A stretch of 64,000 nt of DNA from Chlorokybus atmophyticus. Its lineage: Eukaryota; Streptophyta; Chlorokybophyceae; Chlorokybales; Chlorokybaceae. Positions 51,784-63,619 of the stretch are shown one piece after another. The translations under genes were made by a program, and so were the position numbers. The notes under the pieces are model-generated. The model saw nothing but the letters and a program-made list of their open reading frames with translations. It did not search any database and was not told where the DNA came from. Each line of letters starts with the position of its first letter. Within the stretch, counting starts at the first letter, position 1. Where the stretch lies: contig RHPI01000385.1 in assembly GCA_009103225.1 (NCBI GenBank), positions 197,309 to 261,308 of the forward strand. Direction: 5' to 3'.

Positions 51784-54700
51784 ATGTGGTTTCTGTGCTA
51801 CTTCTGCCACCGGCATCTGGCGTTCCGGAAGGCTGAGGTGCAGGCGCTGTGGGAGGTGTGCTCTGGGAGCAATGAGCAGCTGGAGTGGAGGGAGCCTTTT
51901 GGAGGCCACGAAGACTCACCTTTCTGGTAACTCAATTGCAATTACGCTTTGACAGAAGCCTCGCACCATTTGCATTGCGAGTAGCTTAGCTCTCAGCTCT
52001 CTCCACGGTGCTTGCACTGCTTGTGCTCGCTTGCATGTATTGTAATGGTAGTGAGCTTGTGAACCAGTGAAAGCCAAAGAGTGAACCTGCTTGACTAGCT
52101 GAAACTAAGCTGCCGCGAGTTGTAGGTTCGTCTTACTGGCTGCGACGTTGTGGCTGGTAAGCAGAAGTGGCTTACCAGTTAATGTATAGTGCAACCAATA
52201 AGCTTGGGTTGATTCATTGTCAACGTTATACACATCGAAAGACTGAACCTCACAAACCTTCGCCACCGCTTTCATGCAGTCTCAGTGTGCTTACATTGAT
52301 TGTTGTCTCGGCAGCGAACTGCTCATTGCTAGCAGCGTGCCAAGCTGGGTTTGTGTTCATGGACTGTGCCATATTCTGTCACAGAGTTCAGATGGAAGTG
52401 CACCAATAGGGTTCATGTCCATCCTCTTATCCGAGTAGTTAGGACAGAAACACTGTCAAAGAAACGGCTTACTCCCGCGTGCTCACTTGGAATGGCTGTT
52501 GACAAGTTTGCGTCTCAGGTCTGTCAATCTTCCAAACGAGGACATTGCGCGGCGCATAGCCGAGCGTGCGATACTCGCAAGGGGCTTCTTTGAGGTGTGG
52601 GGTGAGGGCAAGACACAGGACGAAGTGCGCGAACGGATAGAAGCTTTCCCATCAGAACGCAAGGTGAGAGCGTGTGCTATCTTGCACACGCTCAAACAAG
52701 CACAGTTTCATTATGAACACAACATCGTCGCGCTTACCACAATATTTGATGGCACTCATACAGGATCCGTATGTGCAACCAGGAAGCACATTTAAGCTCA
52801 TTGTTGATGGCTTTGGCCGCTCGTTCACATCGGAAGAAGCGCTTAACAGGATGGCAGAGTTCAGCAGCCTTCCTTTGCGTGGAACAGTCAAGGTGAGGCA
52901 GTCGCAAACATTTGCCCGCAAGGGTGCAATCACATATACACACATACATGCAACAGCCAACCATGTTGATACAGCAGCTTGCAACTTAGTTGGACTGGTA
53001 ACGCAGCTGTCCAACCCTGAAAACAAGTTCTGGATAATTGAAAGCGTCGGCACAGAGGTATGCAGTCTGTCTCTTTGATTGTTTGCTGGTTGTAGTGCAT
53101 TTTCGTGTGCATGTGTGTGTGTGTGTGTGTGCGCTTGCATGCGTATGCGCGCTTACATGCCTGCGAGTGTGCGGCGCAAACCAGTGCTTGCTTGCCTGCC
53201 TGTTTTTGCGCTTGTTCTCATTCTGCAAATATCTCCTTGTTGGCCACTTGATGCGTTTTCATATGTGGTTGAGTGACTGCGCTCCGGTTCAGGTTGTGAA
53301 CAATGGCTTGCCCCAGTTCAGCGAAAAGCGCATGTACTTTGCACGTGAGGTCGCTTTCGGGGACCGTGCAGTGTGCACCAGATATGCGCTCAAGTACCGG
53401 CGGTTCCTTGGTCCGACCAGTATGGACTGTGAGGCAAGGTTGATTTTCCCTGCTGCATAGTTTTCTTGCAATGACACCTTGTCACCGCAGTCAAGTCAGG
53501 ATACTTATATGCACATCGATTAATACTGTCAGTAGCTGCTGAGCCAAATACTCAGAGCAGGTTCCTGCCATCAATGCTGATGTAAAAGGCGCAAGAGCAT
53601 GGGGGGCCTGACTCGTGTTATGGATGATGCAGCTGGCGCTCATCATGGCAAACCTTGGGCACGCTAGACCAGGAACGCTGGTGTATGACCCTTTTGTTGG
53701 TGAGTTGTAACTCTTGCACCCAGTGTTTAGTGGCATCCCTATATACTCTCATGTCAGGTGCAGCCCTTGTGCACGCACGTCCTTGCATTGATATTGTTCA
53801 TGATTGCAGGCACTGGTAGCATCCTCATCGCTGCTGCGCACTATGGCTCGCATACGATTGGCGCGGACATCGACATCCGCATCCTGAGAGACGGACGAGG
53901 AGACAACAACATATGGACCAACTTCAGGTGCAATAGTTATGGAAGCAATAGGTGCCATGTTTATCGCGTGCGCGCGGTGCATGCGTATCACAGGAGTATG
54001 GCAACTGACTGATAAGCAATCTCTTGTTGCAGGGATTACGGTCTGAACGCGCCTTTGGGTATCATACGCTGCGACAACAGCATGCCAGCTTTTCGGCACA
54101 ACATGCGCGGCGTGTTTGACGCGATCATATGCGATCCACCTTATGGCGTGAGGGCCGGAGGTCAGTATGGTACAAGAGTAGCGCACGCACTCTACCCATC
54201 TCCGTCATATCAACTATCGTTCCGCCCAGGTAGGAAGTCTGGTGGACGCAAAATCCTCAAAGGTCAGAAAGAGGCGTACACCGTGCCGGAGGAGATGAAG
54301 TTCAATCACATACCCTCCACCGCACCTTACACGCTGGCAGAGTGCTTGCATGACCTGCTGGACCTCGCTGCGCGCTCCCTCGTTATGCAGGTCAGAGTTG
54401 TTGCAGGCAGTCTGAGCAAACCAATACATGTTGACTGTGCGTGTACGCGCTGGTCTGTACTGTGCACATGTGCACGGATGTATGTGTTGGTGGGTGTGTC
54501 GCCGTGTGTTGCCACGTGTGTGCGTGTGTGTGCGTACGTATGCTTATGCTTATGCTTGTGCGTGTGTATCACAGGGTAGATTGGTGTACATGTTGCCGGC
54601 GCCCGTGGAGGAGTACACCGACGTCGACGTCCCCGTGCACGCGTGCTTCGAGCTGCTGCACAACTGCGAGCAGCTGGTGAGCAGCAAGTGGAGCCGCAGG

Positions 54701-55018
54701 CTCATAACCATGCGCAAGGTGAGGGAGTACACGTCGGAGATGGCGGCGGCCGCGGCCGCGGCCAAGAAGGCCTTCAAGGCGGCCTCGAGGGTCTCTCAAG
54801 GCGGCAATGGCAACGGCATCAACGGGTACAACATGAGGGAGGTGGCCATGACACCCTCGTCGGCTGCGTTGGGTGCTGCAGCACATGCGCACAGGACTTC
54901 CTCCATGAATGGCTGCTCTGATGCTGCTGCTGCTCATGCTTCTGGTGCTGCTGATGGTGATGCTGGTGTAGCTGCAGCTGTTCCCCCACGCGCGCGGTAC
55001 CGTGCCAAATATGTTTAA
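51784..55018 (+). CDS. TRM11: tRNA (guanine10-N2)-methyltransferase catalytic subunit TRM11
   Basis: Ten exons (51784-51926, 52519-52663, 52764-52892, 53007-53057, 53293-53433, 53633-53699, 53810-53927, 54033-54160, 54230-54390, 54575-55018) keep phase to 508 residues. The N-terminal half has the family's LAFRKAEVQALW, SVNLPNEDIARRIAERAIL and GTEVVNNGLPQF segments and KYRRFLGPTSMD. The Rossmann-fold methyltransferase half has YDPFVGTGSILIAAAHYG (SAM binding), GADIDIRILRDGRG, and the catalytic IICDPPYGVRAG. With TRM112 it makes m2G10 in cytosolic tRNAs. The tail after LITMRKVREY is an Ala/Gly/Asn-rich extension of about 100 residues with no domain. Intron 5 has a GC donor (GAG|GCAAGG). It converges on the DUF2064 gene. 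Confidence 0.95.
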
Positions 55019-55501
55019 TTGACACGTACAGTCTGATACAACCTAACAAATGTGTTGTCGCTCGCAACACATATTTCACTCTTCAGTGACAGACCAACAA
55101 CATGTGTCAAGCAGTTGTGAGACCCATATAAGACAATTGACTGTATAATCTGACACAAATAGCTTTGCGATATCAAACCTGACAGATGTGTTGTGGCTGG
55201 CAACACATACTTCAGTCTTCTATGAGAGAGCACAACATTAAGCAGTGAGACCCAATTGCCAGCAGTGAGACCTAATGCACATAAGACAAGAGACCGTATG
55301 TTTCAACCTGTGTGTATATGCCAACTCTGTACCACATGTCCTGCATGCACAATGCGCATTGATGCCATGAACAACCACACAGTTGTCACAGCCGTTTCAG
55401 TTCTCTTCTCGGGCACTGCGAGTGCCAGAATGACTTGCACATATCACCTAGGACGCGTCAAGCGAAACATCACCCAAAGACAGACTTCAGTCCCTGCCCG
55501 C
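55019..55501. other. short intergenic between convergent genes
   Basis: Contains two diverged direct repeats (about 55030-55090 and 55170-55225) sharing TGTGTTGT..C..GCAACACATA, and no ORF with coding character. Confidence 0.55.
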
Positions 55502-56806
55502 TCACCTCCCTCCATGGAAACACTCCTCCGCTAACCTACAAATCTCCCTGGTCCCGCCCTCTCCCGCCCCACCCCTCCCAACCCCCCTCTCCTCCACCCA
55601 CCGTCGCAAGTCCGATGCGTCGTCGATGTCGAGCAGCACGGGCAAATCGGCCGAGCTGGCTGAAAGTCCTGCTGCGGCTGCCAGCTCCAGCGTCCTGGCT
55701 AGCACTGCTGACGTGCTCCACTCCACACCCTGCTGTTGTTGTTGTCGTTGTTGTTGTCGTGTGCGTGTGCGTGTGCGTGTGCGTGTGCGTGTGCGTGCGA
55801 GTGGGCACACATCCATTTCTCCATATGCGGTATTGACCCATGATTCTACCTGGAAGAGAGTGGGTTGGGGAGCGCGCAGGCCTATGAGGTAGTACCCGCC
55901 ATCGACTGCGGGACCCAACACGACATCATAGCGGTCCTCAAGAAGACGGCAGGCCTGCGCGAAGATGTCCGCGGACAGGTCTGGCGCATCAGTCCCGACA
56001 ACAACAACCTGCAACATCGATCGACACACATTGTGTTACCACACACCCACATACCCACATACTACGTGAAGTGTTGGTCACACAACCCCCACCTTCCTGG
56101 CCCCGCTCTTGAAGGCCTCGCTGAAGGCTTCGCTCATGCGCACGCCCAAGTCGCCCTCAACTTGCGCGGTCACAACCAGACTCCCACTCTTGTTTTCATC
56201 ACTGACTTTTTTGAGCCATTCTGCCACTGCGGAGACTTCTTTGGCCTCTGAGCAGCACACCACTGTGCTGTGCGGGATCGAGCACCTGCATGCATGTGCG
56301 TGTGGGTGTGTACTTGTGCAGTTATGCTTGTGTGTGCATACGTATGCATGTGAATATGCACGAGCGTGTATGTGTGCGTGCTTGTGCCCGTGTGCATGCG
56401 AGCGCGTTCGTACGGTGAGGGGGAGATGGTTGAAAGCCTAAGCCTGACCCGTTGAAGGCTTACTGACGTGGACTGTGTGTGATTGTGCAGAGGGGGGCTG
56501 TGCTACATGTGCACGTGTTGTCATATATGCACAACTCTCAATGCCTGCAAGTTATGCGTTATTTCCCTAAACTTTGCGTCTCACATGCATGTGCGTTAGC
56601 ATGTAATCTTCCATTGCACATGCGCTCTTGCATGCTGACCTGAGCGCCTCTTTAACAGTCTTCTCCGCGCACGCCCTGTACACCTCCTTCGCCGCCTCCC
56701 CGCCAATCCCCGCCGCTAGCCTCGTCTTCACCCTCCCAGCCACAGGCAACCTCGCAAACACCACCAACACCGCCGCCGCCTCCTCCACCTCTGCAGCCTT
56801 GTCCAT
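55502..56806 (-). CDS. DUF2064 / TIGR04282-type GT-A glycosyltransferase
   Basis: Four minus-strand exons, 56806-56640, 56285-56093, 56008-55850 and 55729-55502, join to 248 residues. The fold follows the family: an opening strand and loop LVVFARLPVAGRVKTRLAAGIG, helix EAAKEVYRACAEKTV, VVTAQVEGDLGVRMSEAFSEAF, the nucleotide-sugar strand VVVVGTDAPDLSADI, VLGPAVDGGYYLIGLR, and VEWSTSAVLARTLELAAAAGL then LLDIDDASDLRRW. The family (rSAM/selenodomain-associated transferase 1) is mostly bacterial; its substrate is unknown. No targeting peptide is obvious. Intron 3 has a GTGTGC microsatellite and a CAACAA run next to the acceptor. It starts 142 bp from MED8, head to head. Confidence 0.85.
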
Positions 56807-56948
56807 ACTCCCCCTCCTGGCGGAGGCGGCGGAGCAGCAGTAGGCGGAGGCGGCGGAGTAGGCGGTGGAGGTGGTTTAGGCGGCGGAGGAGGAGGAGGTT
56901 GTGATAGAGGCCGACAAGTATAGCTACAAGTACAGCTACAAGTACAAT
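56807..56948. promoter_or_regulatory. shared promoter region, DUF2064 gene / MED8
   Basis: 142 bp between divergent start codons, very rich in GGCGGAGG repeats, so the transcription starts must overlap or lie close. Confidence 0.6.
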
Positions 56949-59742
56949 ATGGCGGCGTTGCCGCCTAGTCAGCAAGGTGGTGGTGGTGAAGGTGGTGGTG
57001 GTCAATCTCAGGGCGTGCTTATGCAGCAGCTGAACCTGACGGCGGTGAGGTCCAGGGCGGCGGAGCTGCAGGGGGCAATTGCCAGGATCGCAGCCGCGTT
57101 TCATCACAGACAGCTGCACCCGCAAACACCATGGCACGTCCTACTCGTCGGCCTTGTTGTTGTTGTTGTTGTTGTTGGACTGATGGTTTTTGGGGTGATT
57201 GCGTTGAGCGATGGATTGATAGGGTGATTGAATCTTGCAATGAGTGATTGGTTTGTGGGGCCGTTGTAACCAACTCTTCAGCAGTGATCAAGTTGTATTC
57301 GCTCTGTGGCAGGAATGACGCTGTGGCGCAGTTTGCTGTGCTCAACGCCCAGCTGTACTCACTCGCAGGTGCGTCGTGCGTGTCAAGTTCGTTAGTCGTT
57401 TATTCCTTTTTTCTCCTTGCCATCTGTCAAGTGCGTCATTGTTGCATGCAAGGAGTTGGCATGCATAGGAAATGTTGGTGCTGTTTGCTACTGCTGCTCT
57501 TGCTGCTGATAGAAATGAGAATGGAATGAAATATCGTCTGTTATGATGTTGTCGGTTTCAAAAGTCTGTTGCACGCACGCAGATGAGATCAAGCCTATAC
57601 TCAAGATGTTCGTCACGTACCCGAAGCAAGTCACCACAGAAAATGCCAAAGGTGGTGGTGGTGGTGCTGCTGCTGCTGCTGCTGATGATGATGATGACGT
57701 TACTGTTGTCGTTGTTGTAGTTGATGGTGAGTTGTGCTTGCAGTGCTCCCGATCATGCTGTCGTCAAAGCTCCTGCCCGAGATGGAGGCCGAGTGCGAGG
57801 GCGAGAAGGCCGTGCTGACATCGGCCTCGGCGGGAACAACAACATCCAGCGAAACCCTCGATCGCCTTCAGGCAAGACTTCACATCTGTCGCTGAAATGC
57901 CACTAAGTTATCGTGTTACACAGCCACACCTCCATGGCAATCACACCCACACTCACACCAGCACACTCGGACTGGCACGCGCACCCATGCGAGCACACAC
58001 ACTGTGTGTGCCTGCGTGGGTATTTGCGCACACATGTACGCACGCGCGCACGCCCGCCCACCCACCCACCCACGCACACCCACCCACACCCACCCACCCA
58101 CACACCCACAACTCTCAATCCCCCACCTGCTCCTTCTCCTTGATCGCGACGCCAAACCTCCCCCTGATCGCTTTGAGGAAGCCGCACGCGAGGGCGGCGA
58201 CGCGGCGCTCGCGGTCGAGGAGGGACTGCGTCGCGGACAGTTGCTGGGAGGAGTACTCGAGCTCCGCCCTCGTCAAACCGTGGCGACGGAGCTGTTGGGG
58301 GGAGAGAGTGTGTGTGTGGGTGTGTGGGTGGGTGTGTCGCGATTGGTAGGGATGGATGATGCTAATGGTGGTTTGTCTCATCAATGTCTATCTTACCTCT
58401 TCTGCGAGGCCGTTGTTGGAGCTCTCGATCGTCTTCTTGAGCTCGAGTGTGGCGTCCTTGGCTATCTGGACATCTACTGCACGACAGAAGCAGCACACGA
58501 CGAGAGAGNTTCAGTTTTGTTGGGGTGTGCGTTGGCGTTGTGCGTGGTGCTGTGTTGCATGGTGGTGAGAGCGACTGCGTGTTCGTACTCACGCGCAGGC
58601 ACGAGCACACACATGCACCTGCATATGCACATGCCCTCGTGACATGCTCGTGACACGTGCACTGGCGCACACACGCACATGTGCCTGCGCACGCAAGCAC
58701 ACGTCCACGCCTCCTCACGTACACGCACACGCATGCAGGGCTGAGGGTGCCGAGGGATGCGGCGCAAGCTGGAGTGAGTATGGTGCCAAACACAGCCGGC
58801 AGACCTCCAAGTAAGTCAACTCTCATGCTGAGACGTGCACACTACATCTCTTGTTTTCCGCTAGCCGCATCCATACAAGATGCACGCACCCGTTCACACT
58901 TTGTGCACATGTCTGCTCGTGTCACCATACATGCCCAAGTTGTGGGTGTAAAGACCGCCTGCTCTCACGCTCATCAACTCACACTCATATCTAATACAGC
59001 TGCCCCAGTGCCATCCGTATCAACTCCGCGTTCAGCCCTGCTCTCCGCATCCTCACCAGGCCAGCAGCAAGCACAACAACAACAGCAGCAAGCGCACATG
59101 ATGATGCAGCAGCAGCCGACACCGCCAGGAGGAGGAGCGGGCCGAGGAGGAGTCAACGCGCGCACGCCACCGAACGCTATGGGAAGCCCCGCGGCCTCGT
59201 CACCGGATTTGTACATACAACACGTAAGAGAGAATTGTGTTGTGGATTGTTGGTTTGCCGTTTGTGTGTGAGAGCACGTCCACTCGTATGCACGTGTGCG
59301 CGCATGCGTGTGCATGTGTGTTTGTATGTTTATATGGTTGTGTATATGGTGGTACGCGTGCTTACAGGTGAATGCGGCTCGGACGCCTCCTATGGCGCCG
59401 ATATCCGCACCATTGCAGGGGCGCAGTCCCGGCGGCCTCGGCGCGGGTGGTATGGTTGGCGTGGGTGGCGTGGGCGTGGGCGTGGGCAACGTTGGCGTCG
59501 GGGTTGGCGTGGGCGGGGTGGGCGTCGGGGTTGGGGGCGTGGGGCAGAACGTGTTGCAGCAACAGCAGTCGCAGCAGCGGGCCGCGGCCAAGCGAAACAG
59601 CCCTGGCGATACAGGTGATGTTGTGTGCCAGACGCGTGTACTTTATGTCTGTTGGGTTTCCCTCCTTCTCATGTGACACGCATCGTACTCCTCGGCAGGT
59701 ATGGGAAGAGGCTATGCGCAGCAGAAGGCTCCCAAGCGATAA
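56949..59742 (+). CDS. MED8: Mediator complex subunit 8, middle part missing
   Basis: Exons 56949-57133, 57313-57368, 57583-57651 and 57744-57871 give the conserved region: LNLTAVRSRAAELQGAIARI, PWNDAVAQFAVLNAQLYSLA, DEIKPILKMFVTYPKQV and VLPIMLSSKLLPEMEAE, as in plant MED8. Exons from about 58739 to 59742 (58739-58810, 59000-59223, 59369-59612, 59700-59742) give the Gln/Gly-rich tail (GLRVPRDAAQAG, QQQQQQAHMMMQQQ, GVGVG repeats, YAQQKAPKR stop). The phase between the halves does not match, and the expected linking helices are absent. The N at 58509 lies between them, so at least one exon is probably lost. Introns 1 and 4 would need GC donors (ATG|GCACGT, CAG|GCAAGA). MED8 belongs to the Mediator head module, bridging activators to RNA polymerase II. 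Confidence 0.75.
58115..58476 (-). CDS. two minus-strand exons of an unidentified coiled-coil protein
   Basis: Exons 58476-58397 and 58291-58115, with good GT-AG borders, encode VQIAKDATLELKKTIESS, ELEYSSQQLSATQSLLDRERR, then ACGFLKAIRGRFGVAIKEKEQ and a stop. This is helical and acidic/basic with heptad-like leucines; I do not recognise the family. Upstream exons should lie beyond 58509, exactly where the N is, so the gene is 5'-truncated here. It sits inside a MED8 intron on the opposite strand: either a nested gene or a scaffold join. Confidence 0.5.
58509..58509. other. single ambiguous base in a GA run, probable gap
   Basis: GAGAGAG then N. Both the MED8 gene and the minus-strand coiled-coil gene are incomplete across this point. 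Confidence 0.7.
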
Positions 59743-60249
59743 TCAATGAATGAACAAAGCACCTTCGCCAAACCCAACCTGTGACTCAATTCCTTGCCAG
59801 TATAGTGCATGCTGCTTGCGACTCACCAGTAGTATACAGCCATTGGCAATTGCAACTGATCAGTATGAAATTGCACTGCCCCCACGCTGAAACTTTTCTA
59901 CAGACGTGAGGTTGCAGCTATAGCATGTTACAGCATACGCAAGTCCTTACAACATACGTCACTACGCAATGGTGAGTGGCCGTGTTGGCCCTCCTCAGCC
60001 TACGCTGCTCAATACCATATTGATAGGTTATTGTAGGCTTGCAACACAGCATGCATTATCACCAGCGTGTACAGTACCTGCTCTCAACCTGCGCATGGCA
60101 CACTAACTGGCCAATGAACGAGTGCAAGCACCAGGCAACAGACGCTACTACTAGCCACGCCATGACAAACCAACCAGAAACTCACATAACCAATAGCCAA
60201 TCAGTGTCCTTACACTCAACTACAGCTACACACAAACCCAACCTCACAA
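59743..60249. other. intergenic between convergent MED8 and CLPTM1
   Basis: No supported ORF; holds the 3' flanks of both genes. Confidence 0.6.
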
Positions 60250-63200
60250 TCATCTATCCTTCTTCGGTTCCGATGATGGCGCGGATGCGGACGCGCTTGC
60301 ACCAGCATCAACCCCGTCTGCTGCACTACCGTCTGCGATTGCCGCGGGCTGGCTCGCGGCGTCGGCCTCTTGACCCCCGAACCCGAACTCGTTCACGCGC
60401 TTGGCGTCCACAGGGTAGATCCACCGTTGATACACGTAGATCAAAAAGACCACATCTGCAGCCAATATCCACTTAGCGCTTCAAAGGATGGTATGATTAC
60501 TGACACTGTTATATCTATTCCAATTATTAATGTTATTATTGTTACTGTAATCACTGATACTACTACTGGAGCTTCACAGGGATACAAAGTGTATCAATAT
60601 CAGTAGTAGTAATAGTAGTAGTAGTGTTAGTCATAATAATAATAGTAGTTGTTGTTGTGGGATTTGTTATTGTTGCATGAACTGAAGTGGTGCTTGTTAC
60701 CGTCACGGAAGCAGCTGATACGGTGCAGCATCGGCATCTTGATAATGAATGCGAAGAGGTCGTCGATGATGGTATTGAGGAACTTGTACGTCATCTGTCT
60801 CCACGGGAGGTGTGCGACGCTCTTCATCTTGTAGTTGATAAAGAGCTGGGGTGTCATCATGATGAAGCCGAACGTGTACACGGATCCCGTGAGCGTGCCC
60901 AACACCCACGAGTACCAGCTCTTGTGCGTCTCGTACAACAGCGAATACACCGAATAACCCGCCACGAGAGGGTAACAGACCCAACTCAGGTACTTCATCG
61001 CGAGCTGGTCATACTCCTTCGTCTTGTTGCCAGCGTACGTCTCCCTGTCCTCGAACTTTAGTGTCGGGAACATGCCAGACCGGTCCACCGACACCTTCAT
61101 CGCCTTGCCGATCTTCCAGAACTCAATCAGCACGCCGATGCCCGCGCTGATGATAATCATCCAGGAGGTTTTATTGTCTAATAGGTACAGGAAGATAACC
61201 ACCTGCAGACACAGCACAGGATGACACATAAGCACATGCATGCAAGCCAGCTGCATCAATGCAACGACCTTTATTTAATTGACTCGCACCTGACAGAAAC
61301 AGTTTATGACGATAGTGCGCAGGGAGAGACCCTCCATGGACTTGTTATTTCTCCAGAAGTTAATGTCTGCATAGCCACACACACAAACGTCAGTGCAAAA
61401 CACAAGCAAATCAACAGGCCTTACCCTATTGGAGATCGTGCAAAGAGTCAAACATAATGTAAGACACTATCAAGTAACCATGGAAACTTCAGGTTGAAGA
61501 CGATGCAAGTGTTCTGTGTAGCCAAATTTGTACATAACGTCCATTGTACCATTCTTGAATGCGAGGACATCAAAAACAGTGTGGAGCAGCGTGACCGCCA
61601 TGGTGAGCGCGAGCAGGTAGGGGTTGCTCTCCACCAACATGCGCTTGAACTCGTCCGAGTCGTTCTCGCCCAGGGCGCCCATGGATTGCTGCATCTTAAA
61701 GCTCGCATCAAGCTGGAGCTGCAGTTGCCACCACCACGACTTGGCTATTCCAACCTGTACATGCGTACACATGGCCAACTTATGTCACCGAGACAACATC
61801 AGCACACGAACAGCATGTGGTCGAGTTGTGAGTGTACACAACACGGATGCAGCGTGTAGAGTGTACAGTGTCATTCACCTCTAAGTGGAACGGCACTTCT
61901 GAGACAGTGTCATTGAGTGCTATTCTTGTGTCTTTGAACGCCCAAAACTCGTTCAGGTATACGATGGGGAAGTACTGGCCCGAGTAGGGCTCGATGTGCA
62001 GCTCTGCAGTTGAAGAGTCAAGGACAAGCACAGCAAAGCAGCTCAGCAGTAGTGGGTTGTTAACATGCAGCATGGAACTTGTTGTTGTGTAGGATACGAT
62101 CGCTCAAGTGCGCTGGTATGCTCCCCACCGCCCAACTGTTGACAGCAAAAGGTTGTTACAATCAGCTCAATGAGTACAAATGCAACATCAACAGTTACTC
62201 AAGCCAATATTCATGAGTTGGCTGACCTGGTGAACTCGTCCACCAGATTTATTGTGATGTTGGGTTTCCAATACGAGATCCACTCTTGAGCCTCTGTTGA
62301 TAGCAGAGTCTCATTGTCTTGTGACCCGTCGACCACTTGTTCCTGCAAGTGCAAGTGAGTGAGCATGAAACAACTTGTCCAAAGCGACAGCTACCAGCAA
62401 TAAAACTCCTCTGAGTTGAAGCAACACATCATGCGTGATGAAATGAAATTCTCCGTGCATGCTGACTGTGCCTTGCCTCTGACCCGCTTGTTATACCGCC
62501 GAGCAGGTTCTTTTTCACTATGTTTTTGGGTGGCTTATCATACACCGTTTGTCCTGCAGCAGAACACGCGTCAATTCTCTCACCACCAACCAAACAACTG
62601 TTGCTGAGGCTTGTCTGTGAATAAGTGATTGCTGCTTACTCTGTGATTTTCCAAACACGGACAGTTTATCATATGTGGGATCCATCGGGTCCGGCGACCT
62701 CCCGTTGCGCGCGAAGAACACGTGCAAGTACACGGTGGCATTGTGCTGTGCTTCCTGCAAGTAAACGTATAGCACACGTTGTACTCGACTTTGGTTCACA
62801 CAAGTGTAATGACACAAGCGTGACACAGTGTGTCACACTTACATAGGACGGGCGATACACGGTGGACATATTGCGGCTTGCGGATGGATGCTGCGTGAGT
62901 GGTATGGCCGCCTCGTGCCATATCAGCGCCTGCTGGTCGTTGAAGTCGGTGAAGCGCAGGTCCTCGCTCAAGTAAACCCACAAGTCCACCAGCTGCACAC
63001 CACAGCAAGCGAGCACACATACAGTCAGAATGACACATAAGTGATGTGCGAGGCAGCTGCTGGCAGCTATATGCAAAATGACAAAACTGTATTTGAAGCA
63101 ATAACGATTGTGACAAGCTATACTGTATAAGCTGCATGCATGCTTCTGCTGCTAGCACACGCTTAGTATACGCATGAATGCCAAGCGTGCGGTTGGCAAA

Positions 63201-63619
63201 CAAGTGCAATTGAGGCTCAGCAGTAGCCAAGCAGGCAACAGTCTAGGGACAGCATTCAACACAGCCCGCATTGACAAGCACACCACCACGACAGCCAATG
63301 CCAGCTGGAATGCTTTCACAGCTATCAACATGCACAATGCTAAGCATGCTACGCCTATATCTCGTCCGTCACAGCGCAAGCTGACCTCTCCTTTGCGGAA
63401 GAGCGGGCCGACGGCGGGGCCGTTTTGGCCTGGCGTCTTCTTCTTGAACAGCGACGTCATCAACCACCATATGAACGCTGTGCGTATGAGGTTACCGAAG
63501 AACCCTCCGAAGCCGCCGCCTCCCCTGCCAGGAAGCTGAGGCAACGCCGGCCCGCCTACGGCTCCTCCTCCTCCCGGAACTCCTCCCGGGGCCGCCACCA
63601 CCGCCACCGGTGGCGCCAT
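60250..63619 (-). CDS. CLPTM1: CLPTM1-family multi-pass membrane protein
   Basis: Eleven minus-strand exons: 63619-63386, 62992-62843, 62754-62640, 62553-62477, 62342-62227, 62135-62098, 62003-61879, 61754-61550, 61366-61290, 61202-60701, 60455-60250. They keep phase to 614 residues. After a Gly/Pro-rich N-terminus and one hydrophobic segment (FGNLIRTAFIWWLMTSLF), the lumenal domain shows LVDLWVYLSEDLRFTDFN, ATVYLHVFFARNGRSPDP, EWISYWKPNITINLVDEF and SGQYFPIVYLNEFW. The membrane half has LLALTMAVTLLHTVFDVLAFKN, MMTPQLFINYKMKSVAHLPW, YKFLNTIIDDLFAFIIKMP and VFLIYVYQRWIYPVDAKRVNEFG. CLPTM1 proteins sit in the ER/Golgi and act in membrane-protein trafficking or lipid scrambling. Intron 4 uses a GC donor (GAG|GCAAGG). 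The tail is Ala/Ser-rich and ends in KKDR. Confidence 0.95.
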
